Positions 45,625 to 55,871 of a stretch of DNA of 64,000 nt are shown piece by piece. This DNA comes from an uncultured Opitutia bacterium (GTDB taxonomy: Bacteria > Verrucomicrobiota > Verrucomicrobiia > Opitutales > Opitutaceae), in assembly GCA_903900845.1 (NCBI GenBank), contig CAIUOU010000014.1:1-64000 (forward strand), written 5' to 3'. Every line of letters begins with the position of its first letter. Position 1 is the stretch's first letter. The position numbers were made by a program, and so were the translations under genes. The notes beneath the pieces are model-generated. The model saw only the letters and a program-made list of their open reading frames with translations, was not told where the DNA came from and searched no databases.

Positions 45625-46740
45625 CTAGAGCCCTAGCAGTTTCTTCACCAGAGGCTCGAGCTTGTCGCCGCGGGCGTTCGTGTCGACCAGCCGGCCCTCC
45701 TTGTCCAGGAGGAACATGGCCGGGATCCCGCGGATGTTGAAACGGCGTCCGTATTCGTTATTCCAGTACAGTCCGTCGAAGTGCTGCGGCCAGGGCATCG
45801 CCTTCTCCTTGGTAAAGGCCAGCATCTTGTCCCGGGCCTTCGCCTTCTTCTCCGCGGCCTGCTCCGGCGTGTCCACCGTCTTGCCGGCATTCCGCGGGTT
45901 CTTCAGCGCGGCCTCGTCGATGATCCCGGAGTTCTCGAACGACACGCCCACGACCTCGAATCCGCGCTCGTGGTAGGTCTCGTAGACCCTGGTGAGGTTG
46001 GGCAGCTCGGCGATGCAGGGGCCGCACCAGGTGGCCCAGAAGTCGATCAGCACCACCTTGCCGCGAAGCCTAGCCAAGTCGACCTCGCGGCCATCGGCTG
46101 CGGTGAACCGCATCTCCATAGGTTTCGTGCGCATCTCGGCCACCCGCAGCTCGCCCGCCGCCTGCTGTGCGGTCTCGGGCTGGTCGGAGGCGGCCAGCTT
46201 TCGCAGGAACTCTTGGCCCGCGACCGGATCGGCCTTCGCCAGCAGCTTGGCGTAGCCCAGCTCAAGCCCCGCCAGCTGACGGGCCTTGGGGAAGCGGGCG
46301 GCCAGGGCATCGAGCTTCGTGCGCAACGCCGCCACGTCGGGCTTTTCCGCCCGCGTCTGCGCGTTCAGCTCGATCGACGCCTGCGCCCCGAGGATGCCCT
46401 CGCGCGCGGCGTCCGGCAGCGTCGGCTTCGCCAACTCCGCCGCCAGGCGCTCGTTGAACGCCTTGGTGTAGCCCGCCCGCTCGGCCTCGGGTAGCCGCTG
46501 GGTGATCCCGCCCATGGCCGGTAGCAGGCCGCTGGTACCCGCATGGTCCGGAAAGTTGAAGAAGAGGTTGAATCCCGCATCGAGCACCTTGGCGGCTTCG
46601 GGCTTGGCGGTATTGATCGCCGCCCGCGCCGCGTCGAAGGCGAGGTCACCCGGCGACTTGGCGGGCGGGACGGAGGATTCGGCGGCTATGCCGCAGGCGG
46701 CGGCAGCCAGGGCCACGAGGAGGAGGGGTATACGTTTCAA
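45625..46740 (-). CDS. Exported TlpA-like thiol-disulfide oxidoreductase
   Basis: The roughly 371-residue protein has a signal peptide (MKRIPLLLVALAAAACG if TTG at 46738-46740 is the start), a helical domain of about 200 residues, and a C-terminal thioredoxin fold. The active site is DFWATWCGPCIAELPNL, near residue 240. The cysteine at the end of the hydrophobic stretch could be a lipobox. Such proteins reduce periplasmic disulfides, often for cytochrome c maturation or metalloprotein assembly. No ATG is suitably placed, so the TTG is preferred. It stands alone. Confidence 0.82.
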   Translation of the reverse strand: MKRIPLLLVALAAAACGIAAESSVPPAKSPGDLAFDAARAAINTAKPEAAKVLDAGFNLFFNFPDHAGTSGLLPAMGGITQRLPEAERAGYTKAFNERLAAELAKPTLPDAAREGILGAQASIELNAQTRAEKPDVAALRTKLDALAARFPKARQLAGLELGYAKLLAKADPVAGQEFLRKLAASDQPETAQQAAGELRVAEMRTKPMEMRFTAADGREVDLARLRGKVVLIDFWATWCGPCIAELPNLTRVYETYHERGFEVVGVSFENSGIIDEAALKNPRNAGKTVDTPEQAAEKKAKARDKMLAFTKEKAMPWPQHFDGLYWNNEYGRRFNIRGIPAMFLLDKEGRLVDTNARGDKLEPLVKKLLGL

Positions 46741-47168
46741 GGTAGGAGGGAGGGAAATGACTTCAGGATGGCACGGACGCGGATTCCGAAACCGGCGTGG
46801 CGAAAGGAGCTGGGCAGCCTTGAGGAATGCACAACCGACACGGCCCAAGATGACCTTCCGGGCGGACGAAAGGTCAATCCACCTCTCTAAACATCGGCTC
46901 CGGCCGGCGGGGCCGCGCGGACGACTGGCCCATTGAGGAACGCTGCACCCCAATCACGGTTGGGTGCGCGATCGCGCGACTGAAGGTTTGGCCGTATCAA
47001 CGACCCGTGTTCCGAAGGAGGCAGGGCGCGACCCGCCTCCGCCGAGGCTTCAGCCCCCCTCAATCAGACTGGTGCAGGGGCTTTGGTCGGCCGGATCCGC
47101 GGGTAATCGCAGAGCAAGCGAGGTGTGATGACCGCTGGAGGTTTCAACCTGGCCCTTCGGCCACCGCT
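46741..47168. other. Intergenic region, nothing recognised
   Basis: This 428-base region lies upstream of the TlpA-like gene and downstream of the SASA-type esterase gene, both on the minus strand. It should contain the promoter of the former. No RNA gene, repeat or coding remnant could be supported. Confidence 0.4.
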
Positions 47169-48188
47169 TCAGGGGCGCGACGGAAGACCGAGTAACCGCT
47201 TCATCGCCTCGCCCATCGCCTCGCCGATGAGGGTGTAGGTCTCGGCGTTGGAGTTCCAGTGGTAGCCGTGGTTGTTCGGCGAGTCCTCGACGGTACGCCA
47301 AAACGCCTTGGTACCGACAAACGCGACGTTGCCCGTGAATTCCGGCTGGGCCGCCACTGCCGCCTGCGCCCGCATGAGGGCAAGCGCGCGCGGGTGCTTC
47401 TCGGTCGGACCGGTCATGCCGGTCTCACCGATGACGAACGGCAGCTCCGGCGCACCGAACTCACGCCGGACATCCCGGATGAAGTGGGCCAGGTTCGCCT
47501 CGTATTCGGCCGTGAACTTGTCGTTGACGCGATCATTCCATCCCTGGTGCCACGCGAAGCCTGCGAGCACGAACCGGCCATCGCTGCCGGGCACGAGCTC
47601 CTGGAGCCGGGAGAGCGCGGACCGGGTGAGCGCGATCATCTCCCGATAATAACGCCCGACGATCGCCGGGTCTTGCGCGACGGCGGCGTCGGGCTTGGCG
47701 CCGAGGGAGTAGGGCGGCCGCCCCGCGCTCGGTGGACGAAAGTCCACGGCGAGACTTTTGCCACCCCACGCGCATTTGATGAGGAGCACGGGCTCGTCGA
47801 GCGCATCACCCATCACCCAGCCGAAACCGAGTTCGGGCCCGATCTTCGCCGGGCGGGTGGGCTCCGGGAGGGCGCCATAGCCGACGGTGAGTGGTCCGTG
47901 GCGTTGGAGATGGGAGATCCACACGTCGTCACGCTTGCGCCACGGGCCGTCGGCCGTCGCGAACTTCGCGAAGCGGGGCGTTGTCGCGGGATTCTTCGCG
48001 AGGAACTCGAGCGAGCCGCGACCGCCGTTGCGCTGAGGGTCGGCGGCGACGAAGCCGTGGCCCTCCATGTTCGACTGCCCGGCGAGGATGAAAACATTCA
48101 GCCGCTTTTTCTCCGCCGCGTCGGCAGGGCCGTACCCGAGAGCAGAAAACGCCAGGACGGGGAGCAGAACTTTAACCGCTAGTTTCAT
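47169..48188 (-). CDS. Exported SASA-type carbohydrate esterase (sialate O-acetylesterase-like)
   Basis: The 339-residue protein has a signal peptide (MKLAVKVLLPVLAFSALG) and the SGNH-type nucleophile motif AGQSNM, with S39. Its C-terminal half has the catalytic-histidine region AGFAWHQGWND. Family members remove O-acetyl groups from sugars, including sialic acid and xylan. The start at 48188 gives the signal peptide at the N-terminus. It is the last gene of the minus-strand cluster, 69 bases after the ThuA-like gene, and probably de-esterifies the same polymer that the sulfatase attacks. Confidence 0.82.
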   Translation of the reverse strand: MKLAVKVLLPVLAFSALGYGPADAAEKKRLNVFILAGQSNMEGHGFVAADPQRNGGRGSLEFLAKNPATTPRFAKFATADGPWRKRDDVWISHLQRHGPLTVGYGALPEPTRPAKIGPELGFGWVMGDALDEPVLLIKCAWGGKSLAVDFRPPSAGRPPYSLGAKPDAAVAQDPAIVGRYYREMIALTRSALSRLQELVPGSDGRFVLAGFAWHQGWNDRVNDKFTAEYEANLAHFIRDVRREFGAPELPFVIGETGMTGPTEKHPRALALMRAQAAVAAQPEFTGNVAFVGTKAFWRTVEDSPNNHGYHWNSNAETYTLIGEAMGEAMKRLLGLPSRP

Positions 48189-48257
48189 GGTTTGATTGCG
48201 TACAGTGGTGAGATCAGGCCGCGGCAATGAACGCTGGGGTTACAGCCCGGCTGGTTT

Positions 48258-49280
48258 TCATCTGAAGGCTGAGACCGGCTGCGGCTTCACTCCGAGCTTG
48301 AGGTAGTTGAATCCGCTGGCGCGCGGCTCGTAGTCGCCGACGATGTCCACGCTGCGGGTGGCGGTGATGGCGGACTCCATCTCAAGACACCAGTAGGTGG
48401 CATTGATGATGAGCCGGCGCAGTCCGGCGCTCTGGAGGTCGATGCCGCTGCCCATTGTGGAGTGAAACACGCGGGCCTGCCTGCCGTTGCTCGTCTGCCA
48501 GGACTTGACCCACGCGACGGGCAGCGGCTCCAACTTGGGATTCGGCGCATCGTCGCTATTGCGGCCCGTCAGCGGCTGTCCCCAGACGAGCGCGGTGCAG
48601 TCGGCTGGGAGGGAGGCGCCCTGTTTGTAGGTTCGATAAACGTCGGAGTCTCCCCAGATGTCGCTGACGCCGCGGAGAACGGGATGCTGCCTTTGCTCCG
48701 CGACGAGGACGCCGCGCGTGGAGTCGGCCTGCCACCGGCCGTGATGCCCCAAGAAGCTGCCGCCCAACACGTCCTCGCCCCAGCGCACCTGCTTGCCGTT
48801 GATTTTGTAGGGCAGTGGTCCGCGGAACCCGTGATTGGCGGTGCGCAGCGCGATGAACGGCTTTCCGGAGTCCACATACTTCACGATCTGCTGTTGTTCC
48901 GTCAGCGGGAGTGTGAGCAAGCGGGTGAAGAACACCACCAGGTCCGCCGAGGCGAGATGCTCCAGGCCGGGGATGTGGTGAGGCTTGAACTCGGCTTCCT
49001 TGCCCTTCTCTGGATAAACCGGAAGGGTGGGGTCCGCCTCGCCTTTCGCGTTCACGCCGAAGAGCACGGTGCAATCAAAGCCATGGTGCCGGCTCAGAAT
49101 CTTGGCCAGCATCGGCATGGACTGCTCGCTGCGATACTCTTGGTCGGCGGCAATGAGCATGATGTGCCTGCCCTTTCCCGGGCCATCACCTCCGGGATAA
49201 ATGAGCCACTGCGGGCTTTCCGGCACGGGGTGGGCAAGGACTGGCGTGCAAGCCAGCCACATCAAGAAGGCGCGTACCAT
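48258..49280 (-). CDS. Exported ThuA-like domain protein
   Basis: The 340-residue protein has a short signal peptide (VRAFLMWLACTPVLAHP) and one ThuA domain, a class I glutamine-amidotransferase-like fold found beside sugar-use genes. Recognisable parts are HIMLIAADQEYRSEQSM, ADLVVFFTRLLTLP and ARVFHSTMGSG. ThuA proteins are linked to disaccharide oxidation (trehalose use in rhizobia), but their reaction is not established. An alternative start six codons upstream (49298) would place extra residues before the signal peptide. Confidence 0.82.
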   Translation of the reverse strand: MVRAFLMWLACTPVLAHPVPESPQWLIYPGGDGPGKGRHIMLIAADQEYRSEQSMPMLAKILSRHHGFDCTVLFGVNAKGEADPTLPVYPEKGKEAEFKPHHIPGLEHLASADLVVFFTRLLTLPLTEQQQIVKYVDSGKPFIALRTANHGFRGPLPYKINGKQVRWGEDVLGGSFLGHHGRWQADSTRGVLVAEQRQHPVLRGVSDIWGDSDVYRTYKQGASLPADCTALVWGQPLTGRNSDDAPNPKLEPLPVAWVKSWQTSNGRQARVFHSTMGSGIDLQSAGLRRLIINATYWCLEMESAITATRSVDIVGDYEPRASGFNYLKLGVKPQPVSAFR

Positions 49281-49493
49281 GGGCGAAGTTATCACCACCG
49301 TCGTTCAATGCGCGGAGTTGCTTGGTTGATCCGGGTCCAGCCGCTTTCCAGCGGCACCGCCGGGAAAGTCCGCCCCATGGGGGTCGGCGTCTTCGCGAGG
49401 CCAAGGCAACGGTAGCCGGTGTTCGCAGCGCCGCGCTTCCAGCCCTCGACGTCAGCGGGCGGGCTGAGGGCCTGAAGGTTTCTCATCTTGTGG
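49281..49493 (-). other. Spacer inside the cluster with one open, possibly repeated segment
   Basis: Between the sulfatase and ThuA-like genes the minus strand is open for 72 codons (49292-49510), including AANTGYRCLGLAKTP and GRTFPAVPLESGW. The frame overlaps the sulfatase stop, has no good start site and belongs to no family I can name. The stretch gttttaaccac in it resembles the intergenic repeats near 62010-62372. It is more likely a dispersed intergenic element or a decayed gene than a functional CDS. Confidence 0.3.
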
Positions 49494-51026
49494 TTAAAAC
49501 CGCGGCGCACTTCGGCCGCTGGTCTTAGTTTGTTCGAGGAGGGCCTTCATTTCCTTCACCAGCTCCGGGCGCTCGGCGTAGAGGTTCCTCGTTTCCCCGG
49601 GATCGGTGTCGAGGTTGTAGAGATGGCCGGGGGAGTCCGGCGCGGACTCGGGAAGAATGAAAGGCCTCAGGCCGGGATTGCTTTCATAGCGGTTTCCGCC
49701 GGATCCGGGGTGGTCGAGATATTTCCATGGTCCGCGCCGGATGGAGAGCGTACGCCCACCGGCGAAGGCTTGGGTGAGCAGGTAGGGACGACTGGGCGCG
49801 TCGGCTTCGCCAAGCAGCACGGGCAGCAGGTTGAAGCTGTCTTCGGCGGCGTTGGCGGGGAGCTTGGCGTCGCTGATGGCGGCGAGGGTCGCCATCACGT
49901 CGGTGAGGCTGGTGAGGTGAGCGCTAGTGGTGCCCGGTTTCACCCGGGCTGGCCAGCGGACAAGGAAAGGCACGCGATGGCCTCCCTCCCAACTGTCACG
50001 TTTGATGCCGCGCCACGGCCGCGCGCCGTCGTGCCCGTGATCCGCGCGCATGTGAACCACGCTGGCGACTTCCGGGCCGTTGTCGCTGGTGAAAATGACC
50101 AAGGTGTTGTCCGCGACGCCGAGCTTTTCCAGCGTGCCGATCAACTCGCCGACCACCCAGTCGAGTTGGTGGATAAAATCGCCGTGCGGCCCGGCACCGG
50201 ACTTTCCCTTGAACTGCGGCGCCGCGAACGAGGGCAGATGCACCGCCTGCGCAGCGTGGTAGAGAAAGAAGGGTTCGCCCGGCGTCTCACGGACGTGCTG
50301 CTCCAGGAATTCACGACTCTTTTTCAGGAAGACCAGGTCCACTTCCTCCATCGGGAAATCGGGGGCGATGAAACCGGGGCGGCAGTCGTTCGCGTAAGCG
50401 TGTTGGGGCAGCTTGGATTTATCGAGTGGAGCGGCGGGCGGCACTGGCACGCGGTCCCCATCGATGAAGGCGTAAATCCAATCGGTCGTGGGACAGCACG
50501 CCGTGCCGAAGAATTTATCAAACCCATGGTCCACCGGACCGCCTTCGACACGGCAGCTGAAGTCGATGCGTTTCGCCTCCTCCAGTTTTCCCGAGTGAAT
50601 CGCTTCTCCGGCCTGATCCCGAAAGGTGAGGCCTACATGCCATTTGCCGACCGCCGCGGTGGCATAGCCTTGCTTCTTCAGCATCGCCGGCAGCGTGAGG
50701 CGCCCCGTCGCGATCAACGAGGGTCCGCCGGCGCCTTGGAATACTGCACCGCCGTTCGGCACGCGAAACGCCATCTGGCCGGTCATCAGGCTGTAGCGCG
50801 TGGGCGTGCAGACCGTGGCGGGACTATGCGCGTCGGTGAAGCGCATGCCTTCGCGCGCGAGGCGGTCGAGATGCGGCGTGGCGACCTTCGACCGATCGTT
50901 GTAGCAGTTCACATCCCCGTATCCGAGGTCATCGGCGAGGATAAGCAGGATGTTTGGTTTCTGGGCCGCGCTGGCGGACGCCAGTGAGGCCAGGAAAGCG
51001 ATGAGAACGAGCGGCAAGGTTTTCAT
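49494..51026 (-). CDS. Exported Cys-type sulfatase (S1 family), copy 4
   Basis: The 510-residue protein has a signal peptide ([17 protein letters not shown]), [12 protein letters not shown] metal ligands, and the formylglycine motif CTPTR at residues 73-77, followed by [12 protein letters not shown] and FTSDNGPE are present. It resembles arylsulfatase A-like enzymes. Its ATG overlaps the stop of the upstream enolase-superfamily gene by four bases, so the two are translationally coupled, implying they handle one substrate. Confidence 0.92.
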   Translation of the reverse strand: MKTLPLVLIAFLASLASASAAQKPNILLILADDLGYGDVNCYNDRSKVATPHLDRLAREGMRFTDAHSPATVCTPTRYSLMTGQMAFRVPNGGAVFQGAGGPSLIATGRLTLPAMLKKQGYATAAVGKWHVGLTFRDQAGEAIHSGKLEEAKRIDFSCRVEGGPVDHGFDKFFGTACCPTTDWIYAFIDGDRVPVPPAAPLDKSKLPQHAYANDCRPGFIAPDFPMEEVDLVFLKKSREFLEQHVRETPGEPFFLYHAAQAVHLPSFAAPQFKGKSGAGPHGDFIHQLDWVVGELIGTLEKLGVADNTLVIFTSDNGPEVASVVHMRADHGHDGARPWRGIKRDSWEGGHRVPFLVRWPARVKPGTTSAHLTSLTDVMATLAAISDAKLPANAAEDSFNLLPVLLGEADAPSRPYLLTQAFAGGRTLSIRRGPWKYLDHPGSGGNRYESNPGLRPFILPESAPDSPGHLYNLDTDPGETRNLYAERPELVKEMKALLEQTKTSGRSAPRF

Positions 51027-52126
51027 GACACGACGACAACCGCCTCACCGAGCACACTCATCTTTGGTGTGATGCCCAGACCGGGTAAGGTGGAGGCGGC
51101 CATGCGACCGTTCACGCGCTGCGGCGCGCCGTCGGCGATGCTCACGGGGCCGTAGCTGTTGAAGTCGGTGGTGCTGAAGAGGAACTCCGTGGGCGTGCTG
51201 TGCGCGAGGTGCGCGATGGCGGCGGTGGCGATATCGCCGCCCCACGAATCCTCCAGCGTCATGCCGATACCCATGCTCACGCAGAGGTCTCGGGCCTGTT
51301 TGATCTTTGTGAGACCGCCGAACTTGCTGATCTTGAGATTCGCCACGTCCATCGCGAGATCAGCCTTGGCGCGGAGCAAAATGCCGAGCTCGTCGACGTT
51401 TTCGTCCAGTACAAACGGGTGCGGAATCTGGCGGCGCACGGCGAGGCACTCCTCGTAGTTGAGGCAAGGTTGCTCGATGTAGACATCCACGTCGCGCACG
51501 GCCTTGGCCACACGCACGGCCTCGTGCTGCACCCAACCGGTGTTCGCGTCGGCCACGAGCCGGTCGCCGGGCTCGAGCTTCGCGGCGACGGCGAAGATGC
51601 GCGCGATGTCCGTGTCCGGATCGCCGCCGACCTTGAGCTGGAAGCGGTGGTAGCCCTCCGCGCGATAGCCCGCGACCTTCGCGGCCATTTGTTCCGGCGA
51701 CTCCTGCGAGATCGCGCGGTAAAGCTGCACGTCCTGGCCGTAACGGCCGCCGAGCAACTCGCACACGGGCAGGCCGCTCGCCTGCCCGAGGATGTCCCAG
51801 CACGCGATGTCGATGCCGCTCTTCACGTAGGGATGCCCCTTGAGCGCGGCGTCCATCGTGCGATTAAGTTTCGCCAGCTGGCGCGGGTCGGCGCCGATCA
51901 GGTGCGGGCCGAGTTCGCGCAAACCGGCGCGCACGCCCTCGGCGTAAGCCGGTAGATAAAACGGCCCGAGCGGACAAACCTCGCCGTGGCCGACGAGTCC
52001 GGTGTCGGTCTCGATGCGCACGACGGTGCTGTCGAACACGGTGACGGATTTGCCGCCGCTCCACTTGTAGGTGGTTTCGTGCAGCGGAAGTTCAACTCGG
52101 TAGGCGAGGATGCGTTTGATTTTCAT
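51023..52126 (-). CDS. Mandelate racemase/muconate lactonizing (enolase) superfamily enzyme
   Basis: The 367-residue protein has the enolase-superfamily capping domain and TIM barrel. Metal ligands are D193 (VADAN), E218 (YIEQP) and D241 (VLDEN). Possible acid/base lysines are K165 (in FQLKVGG) and K265 (in NLKISKFGG). The first lysine of the usual K-x-K motif is Q163, so the mechanism may use one face only. The [12 protein letters not shown] segment recalls cis-3-hydroxyproline dehydratases and 2-epimerases, but sugar-acid dehydratase activity is also possible. It has no signal peptide, unlike its neighbours. It follows the propeller gene by 25 bases. Confidence 0.85.
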   Translation of the reverse strand: MKIKRILAYRVELPLHETTYKWSGGKSVTVFDSTVVRIETDTGLVGHGEVCPLGPFYLPAYAEGVRAGLRELGPHLIGADPRQLAKLNRTMDAALKGHPYVKSGIDIACWDILGQASGLPVCELLGGRYGQDVQLYRAISQESPEQMAAKVAGYRAEGYHRFQLKVGGDPDTDIARIFAVAAKLEPGDRLVADANTGWVQHEAVRVAKAVRDVDVYIEQPCLNYEECLAVRRQIPHPFVLDENVDELGILLRAKADLAMDVANLKISKFGGLTKIKQARDLCVSMGIGMTLEDSWGGDIATAAIAHLAHSTPTEFLFSTTDFNSYGPVSIADGAPQRVNGRMAASTLPGLGITPKMSVLGEAVVVVS

Positions 52127-52151
52127 GGCCAGCGTTTCGGATGGGCGCCGT

Positions 52152-53630
52152 TCAGTTCCGGGGAATCTCGTTCAGCGTGTAGTACGCGCGGTCGTGGAGC
52201 AGCGGCTCCCCGTCGAGGGACCGCAGCGCCGGCAGGTGGAAGTCGTGGATGTGACCCTGCATCAGGCCCTCCACCCGCAGGCGTGCGCTCATGCCGTCGG
52301 ACGCCACCTCGGCGGTGGTCACGGTCGGGCGCGTGTGATCAACCTCCGGGCTGCCGTAGCCTTGCTGGTAAATGTGGGTGTAGGTCTGGAGCGCGTAGCT
52401 CTGCGGGCGCGCGGCGAGCGCGGCGTCCACGGGTTGCGTGAACCGCAAAACGAACCCGTCGGGCTGGGCCCGGATGTCGAGAATCTCGAACGGCGTCCGG
52501 CCGGTCCAATCCAGTCGCTGGAGCAGGTTGTCCTTCATGCCGCGCACGGGCCAGCCACGGTTCGTGCCGCCGGCGACGAGTTGTCCGCGCGGCGTGAAAT
52601 GCACCGCGAGAATGCCGGTGCCTAATCCCTCGCGGAACGGGTAACACGCGCCCTGCCACACGCCGTTCACCTGCTCGGTTGTCACCCGCATCACGATGCT
52701 CAAGGAGTAGTCGCCGACGAACATCTGATTCTCGAACGGCCCGAACTTTCCGCCCGAGCGGTTCACTTCGAACGCTGAGATCGAGCGCCCCATTTTCTTG
52801 TAGGGGAAAACCACGGCGTAAGGGACGAGTTCCTTCACGCGCTGGCGCTCGACTTCCATGCGCGACGGAGTGTTCGGTTTCACCGGCTCCGGCCCCATGT
52901 TCGGCGCGAACGGATACCAGTTGAAGCTGATGGGGTGCCCCATGAAGCCGCCGGGCTTGAGATGCTTCAGCGAACAGGCGCCGTTCCACGGCCCCTGGCT
53001 CTCGACGTAGAACATTTCGCCGTGCTCGTTCTCGCCCACGCCGAGCGGGCTACGCAGGCCGCTGCACAACGGAATGGTCTTCCCGTCCGGCGTGATCTTC
53101 AGGGCCCAGCCGCGGAAAAGCGCCTTGGAGTGGTAGGACTCGGACAGGCCGAGCGCCACGTAGAGGTTCCCCGCCGCGTCGAACTTCGAGCCGAGCGCGA
53201 ACTCGTGATAGTACCCGAATCCCCATTTGTCGCTCACCGTGTCGAAGCGGTCCGCGCGACCATCGCCGTTCTTGTCCGTGATGCGGGTGACTTCGGTGGC
53301 GTGCGTGGCATAGAACGCCCCGTCCCGGTACGCCAAGCCGAGTACTTCATCCAAGCCGCTCGCGTAGGTGCTCGCCCGGGGGCGTGGATTTTCATCACCG
53401 ATGCCGCTCAGGAGCAGAATCTCTCCTCGGCGGGTGCCCACGGCGAGCCGTCCGTCCGGCAACGAAACGAAACTCCCCGCCTCGAGATACACACCCTCGG
53501 GCAGCGGGACGTTGACGATGCGATAGAAAGCTGCCTCCCGTTCCGCCGTGCCCCAGGAATCGCCGAAACTCTCCGCCGCCACGGCCACGAACTGGAGGAC
53601 GAAAATCGGTATGATGAAGCGGAAGTTCAT
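52152..53630 (-). CDS. Exported beta-propeller, PQQ sugar-dehydrogenase-like
   Basis: The 492-residue protein has a signal peptide ([17 protein letters not shown]) and a propeller of the soluble glucose/sorbosone dehydrogenase type. It shows repeated blades such as [20 protein letters not shown], the [15 protein letters not shown] stretch and [11 protein letters not shown]. In Planctomycetota and Verrucomicrobiota such propellers are often fused or paired with CxxCH cytochromes. Its start overlaps the stop of the five-heme gene by four bases (ATGA), so the two probably form one complex that oxidises a sugar or alcohol. Cofactor binding is not proven by sequence. Confidence 0.82.
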   Translation of the reverse strand: MNFRFIIPIFVLQFVAVAAESFGDSWGTAEREAAFYRIVNVPLPEGVYLEAGSFVSLPDGRLAVGTRRGEILLLSGIGDENPRPRASTYASGLDEVLGLAYRDGAFYATHATEVTRITDKNGDGRADRFDTVSDKWGFGYYHEFALGSKFDAAGNLYVALGLSESYHSKALFRGWALKITPDGKTIPLCSGLRSPLGVGENEHGEMFYVESQGPWNGACSLKHLKPGGFMGHPISFNWYPFAPNMGPEPVKPNTPSRMEVERQRVKELVPYAVVFPYKKMGRSISAFEVNRSGGKFGPFENQMFVGDYSLSIVMRVTTEQVNGVWQGACYPFREGLGTGILAVHFTPRGQLVAGGTNRGWPVRGMKDNLLQRLDWTGRTPFEILDIRAQPDGFVLRFTQPVDAALAARPQSYALQTYTHIYQQGYGSPEVDHTRPTVTTAEVASDGMSARLRVEGLMQGHIHDFHLPALRSLDGEPLLHDRAYYTLNEIPRN

Positions 53631-55861
53631 GGCTTAGCGGCGGGGTGGTATTCGATCCGTAGTTCCCCCTGCACGGGCAGCAGCAGTTCCTTCAAGTCAC
53701 CGGCCGGGCGGACCAGCGGCGTCGCAGGCAGTCGCACGCAAAGGTTCTGGCCGACGGCGAACTCGTTGGCGCCACGTGGCTCGATGATCTTGTCCGCGGC
53801 CACCCGGAAGTGCATGCCCGCCGGAGGCGTGGCGGGGAACCTCAGGGTCCGTTCAAGGAAAACCTCCCCGGCGGGGTCGCGACGCTCGATGAAGAAATCC
53901 TCCACGGGAAAGCCCTCCACGGAATAGCGGAGCGTGGGGCGTTGTTGGGCGTCGAGCGTGTAGCCCGTGAAGGAATGGGGAGACGGGCGCGGCGTGGGGT
54001 CGGGGGCGGGCCATGCTGTCTCCGGCGTGGCGAGGACCGCGAATGCCGGGCCGGACGGGAACGTGGTGGTGTCTTTGCCGAGGATGCGCGCCTGACCCGA
54101 ACCTTGGCCCCGCCAGAGGCTGGAGGCCTCGATGAATCCGCCGCTCCAGAGCGAGCCCAGCCGCATCTGGCCCGCGTCGAAGGAAAGGTTGATACCGCCC
54201 GGATAACCCACGCCGAGGCCTCGCTTGCCGATGCCGGGGAACGAGCGCCGGATGATGACCGCCTCGTTTGGCACTGAAATGACGAGCGGCTCCAGCACCA
54301 AGCCCTGCGGCTCGCGTGCCTCGGGTCCGCGCGCAAGATATTGCCAGAGCGCGTCGCGCTGCATGCCGGAGTCGCCGCCAAGCACATTGGGCAGCGGCGA
54401 TTTCCCGTCCGGCCAGAAGCCCGGCATGATCGTGAGCGGCGAGAACCGCTGCGGATGGGCGAGGTAATGGTGGAACCAGTTCTCCTCCAGCCGCTCGGTC
54501 ATGGTCATCAGGTCCAGCGCGCGGATGGGGGAGGCGCTCTTCCCGCGAAACGTGTGGCAGGCGATGCAGTTCAACGCCTTGCCGCCGGCGATTTCGCGTC
54601 CGATCTCGTGCGGCTTGTCGTCCTTGCCGACGCGCGTGAACTCGGCCGGCGGCAGGGTGTCCAGCTGCTTGATCCAGTCGGCGAGCGGTTCCGCGGCGGC
54701 CGCGCCAAACTTCGGCATCCGCGTGTTGAGATACGGCCGCGCCGACGCGCCGTTGACGATCACGTCGCGGAGCCAGTCGCGTTTGAGCTTCGCCCCTACG
54801 CCGGTGAGCGAGGGCGGAAGGCGGCCCTGGTCGCCGAGGTTTTCGTCCCGGCTGGTGAAGTAGGCGTCGCGATGCGCGGGGACCCCGCCGATTTCGCCGC
54901 GCTGGTGGCACGCGAGGCAGTTCAGGCGAGTGAGTGAAAGCTCGACGTTCTCGGCGACGCTCCACGGCGTCGCGGGCGGAGCCAGCGCGGCCCGCACCGT
55001 CGCGCGTTGGGACGCCGACAGCGAATACTGCGGCCACGCCCCGGGCTGGTCCGACAAGCACCCGCGTTCGGGACGTACTTGGTCCAAAGCAGCGAGCGTG
55101 GGCGAAGGGCTCGGGCCTCCGACCGTGTGGCACGCGTCACAGCGGTGTTGGGTGAATAGCACCTTGCCGCGTGCGGCGCGTTGTGGGTCGGGGCGGAAGA
55201 CGGGCGGAGGCGTAGCTTGGTCACGCAGGAGGTAGCTCGCGATGTCCATCGCCTCGAAGTGGTCGAGCTTTGCGTCAGGCATCCGGCCCCCGGGCCGGAC
55301 CGCCAGCGGGTCCTCGAGGAATTTCGCCAAGCTGGCGACGGAGTACTTCTCCGAGACTGGCCCGAGCGGCACCGAGTCCGCGCTCGGCGTCTCCGCGGAA
55401 TGACACGCGACGCAACCGACGGCGTGGTACAGCTTGCGACCGCGTTCGATGGCCGGGGGAGCGAGCCGCGTGAAGGTCGGCGACGCGCCGCCGAGCGTGG
55501 CGAGGTAATGCGCGAGCGCGTCCGCCGTGGACTCGCGTTCGGCCGCCGGCAAATGACCGAGCACGTCGGGCATCGTGGTGCCGGGCTTGGTGGCGGTGGG
55601 GTTGGCGATGAATGCGCGCAGATGCGCGCCGTGCGCCCGCGCGCCGACGGCGGAGAGGTCGGGGCCGGGCTTCGCCGCCAATTCGGCGCGCGTCGTGGGG
55701 TGACACGCCGCACAGCCGAGTTCGCTGATCAGGACCGCACCGGAAAGTCCGGGGGACACGTGTTCCGGCCGCGCCAGGCCGCCGATGACCGGCGATGCCA
55801 CACTGGCTCCGCTCGTGGCGAACGGCAGCGCGGCGACGATGATGGCGATGAGCGACTTCAA
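53627..55861 (-). CDS. Exported five-heme c-type cytochrome of the PVC type
   Basis: The 744-residue protein has a signal peptide (KSLIAIIVAALPFATSGA) and five CxxCH heme sites: C50-H54, C150-H154, C241-H245, C315-H319 and C432-H436. About 300 residues without heme follow, predicted beta-rich and possibly substrate- or partner-binding. The start is most likely TTG at 55859-55861, right after the metallopeptidase stop (10 bases). It overlaps the propeller gene by four bases, so it probably accepts electrons from that propeller and passes them to a membrane chain. Confidence 0.88.
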   Translation of the reverse strand: MKSLIAIIVAALPFATSGASVASPVIGGLARPEHVSPGLSGAVLISELGCAACHPTTRAELAAKPGPDLSAVGARAHGAHLRAFIANPTATKPGTTMPDVLGHLPAAERESTADALAHYLATLGGASPTFTRLAPPAIERGRKLYHAVGCVACHSAETPSADSVPLGPVSEKYSVASLAKFLEDPLAVRPGGRMPDAKLDHFEAMDIASYLLRDQATPPPVFRPDPQRAARGKVLFTQHRCDACHTVGGPSPSPTLAALDQVRPERGCLSDQPGAWPQYSLSASQRATVRAALAPPATPWSVAENVELSLTRLNCLACHQRGEIGGVPAHRDAYFTSRDENLGDQGRLPPSLTGVGAKLKRDWLRDVIVNGASARPYLNTRMPKFGAAAAEPLADWIKQLDTLPPAEFTRVGKDDKPHEIGREIAGGKALNCIACHTFRGKSASPIRALDLMTMTERLEENWFHHYLAHPQRFSPLTIMPGFWPDGKSPLPNVLGGDSGMQRDALWQYLARGPEAREPQGLVLEPLVISVPNEAVIIRRSFPGIGKRGLGVGYPGGINLSFDAGQMRLGSLWSGGFIEASSLWRGQGSGQARILGKDTTTFPSGPAFAVLATPETAWPAPDPTPRPSPHSFTGYTLDAQQRPTLRYSVEGFPVEDFFIERRDPAGEVFLERTLRFPATPPAGMHFRVAADKIIEPRGANEFAVGQNLCVRLPATPLVRPAGDLKELLLPVQGELRIEYHPAAKP

Positions 55862-55871
55862 ATTCGTCCGG

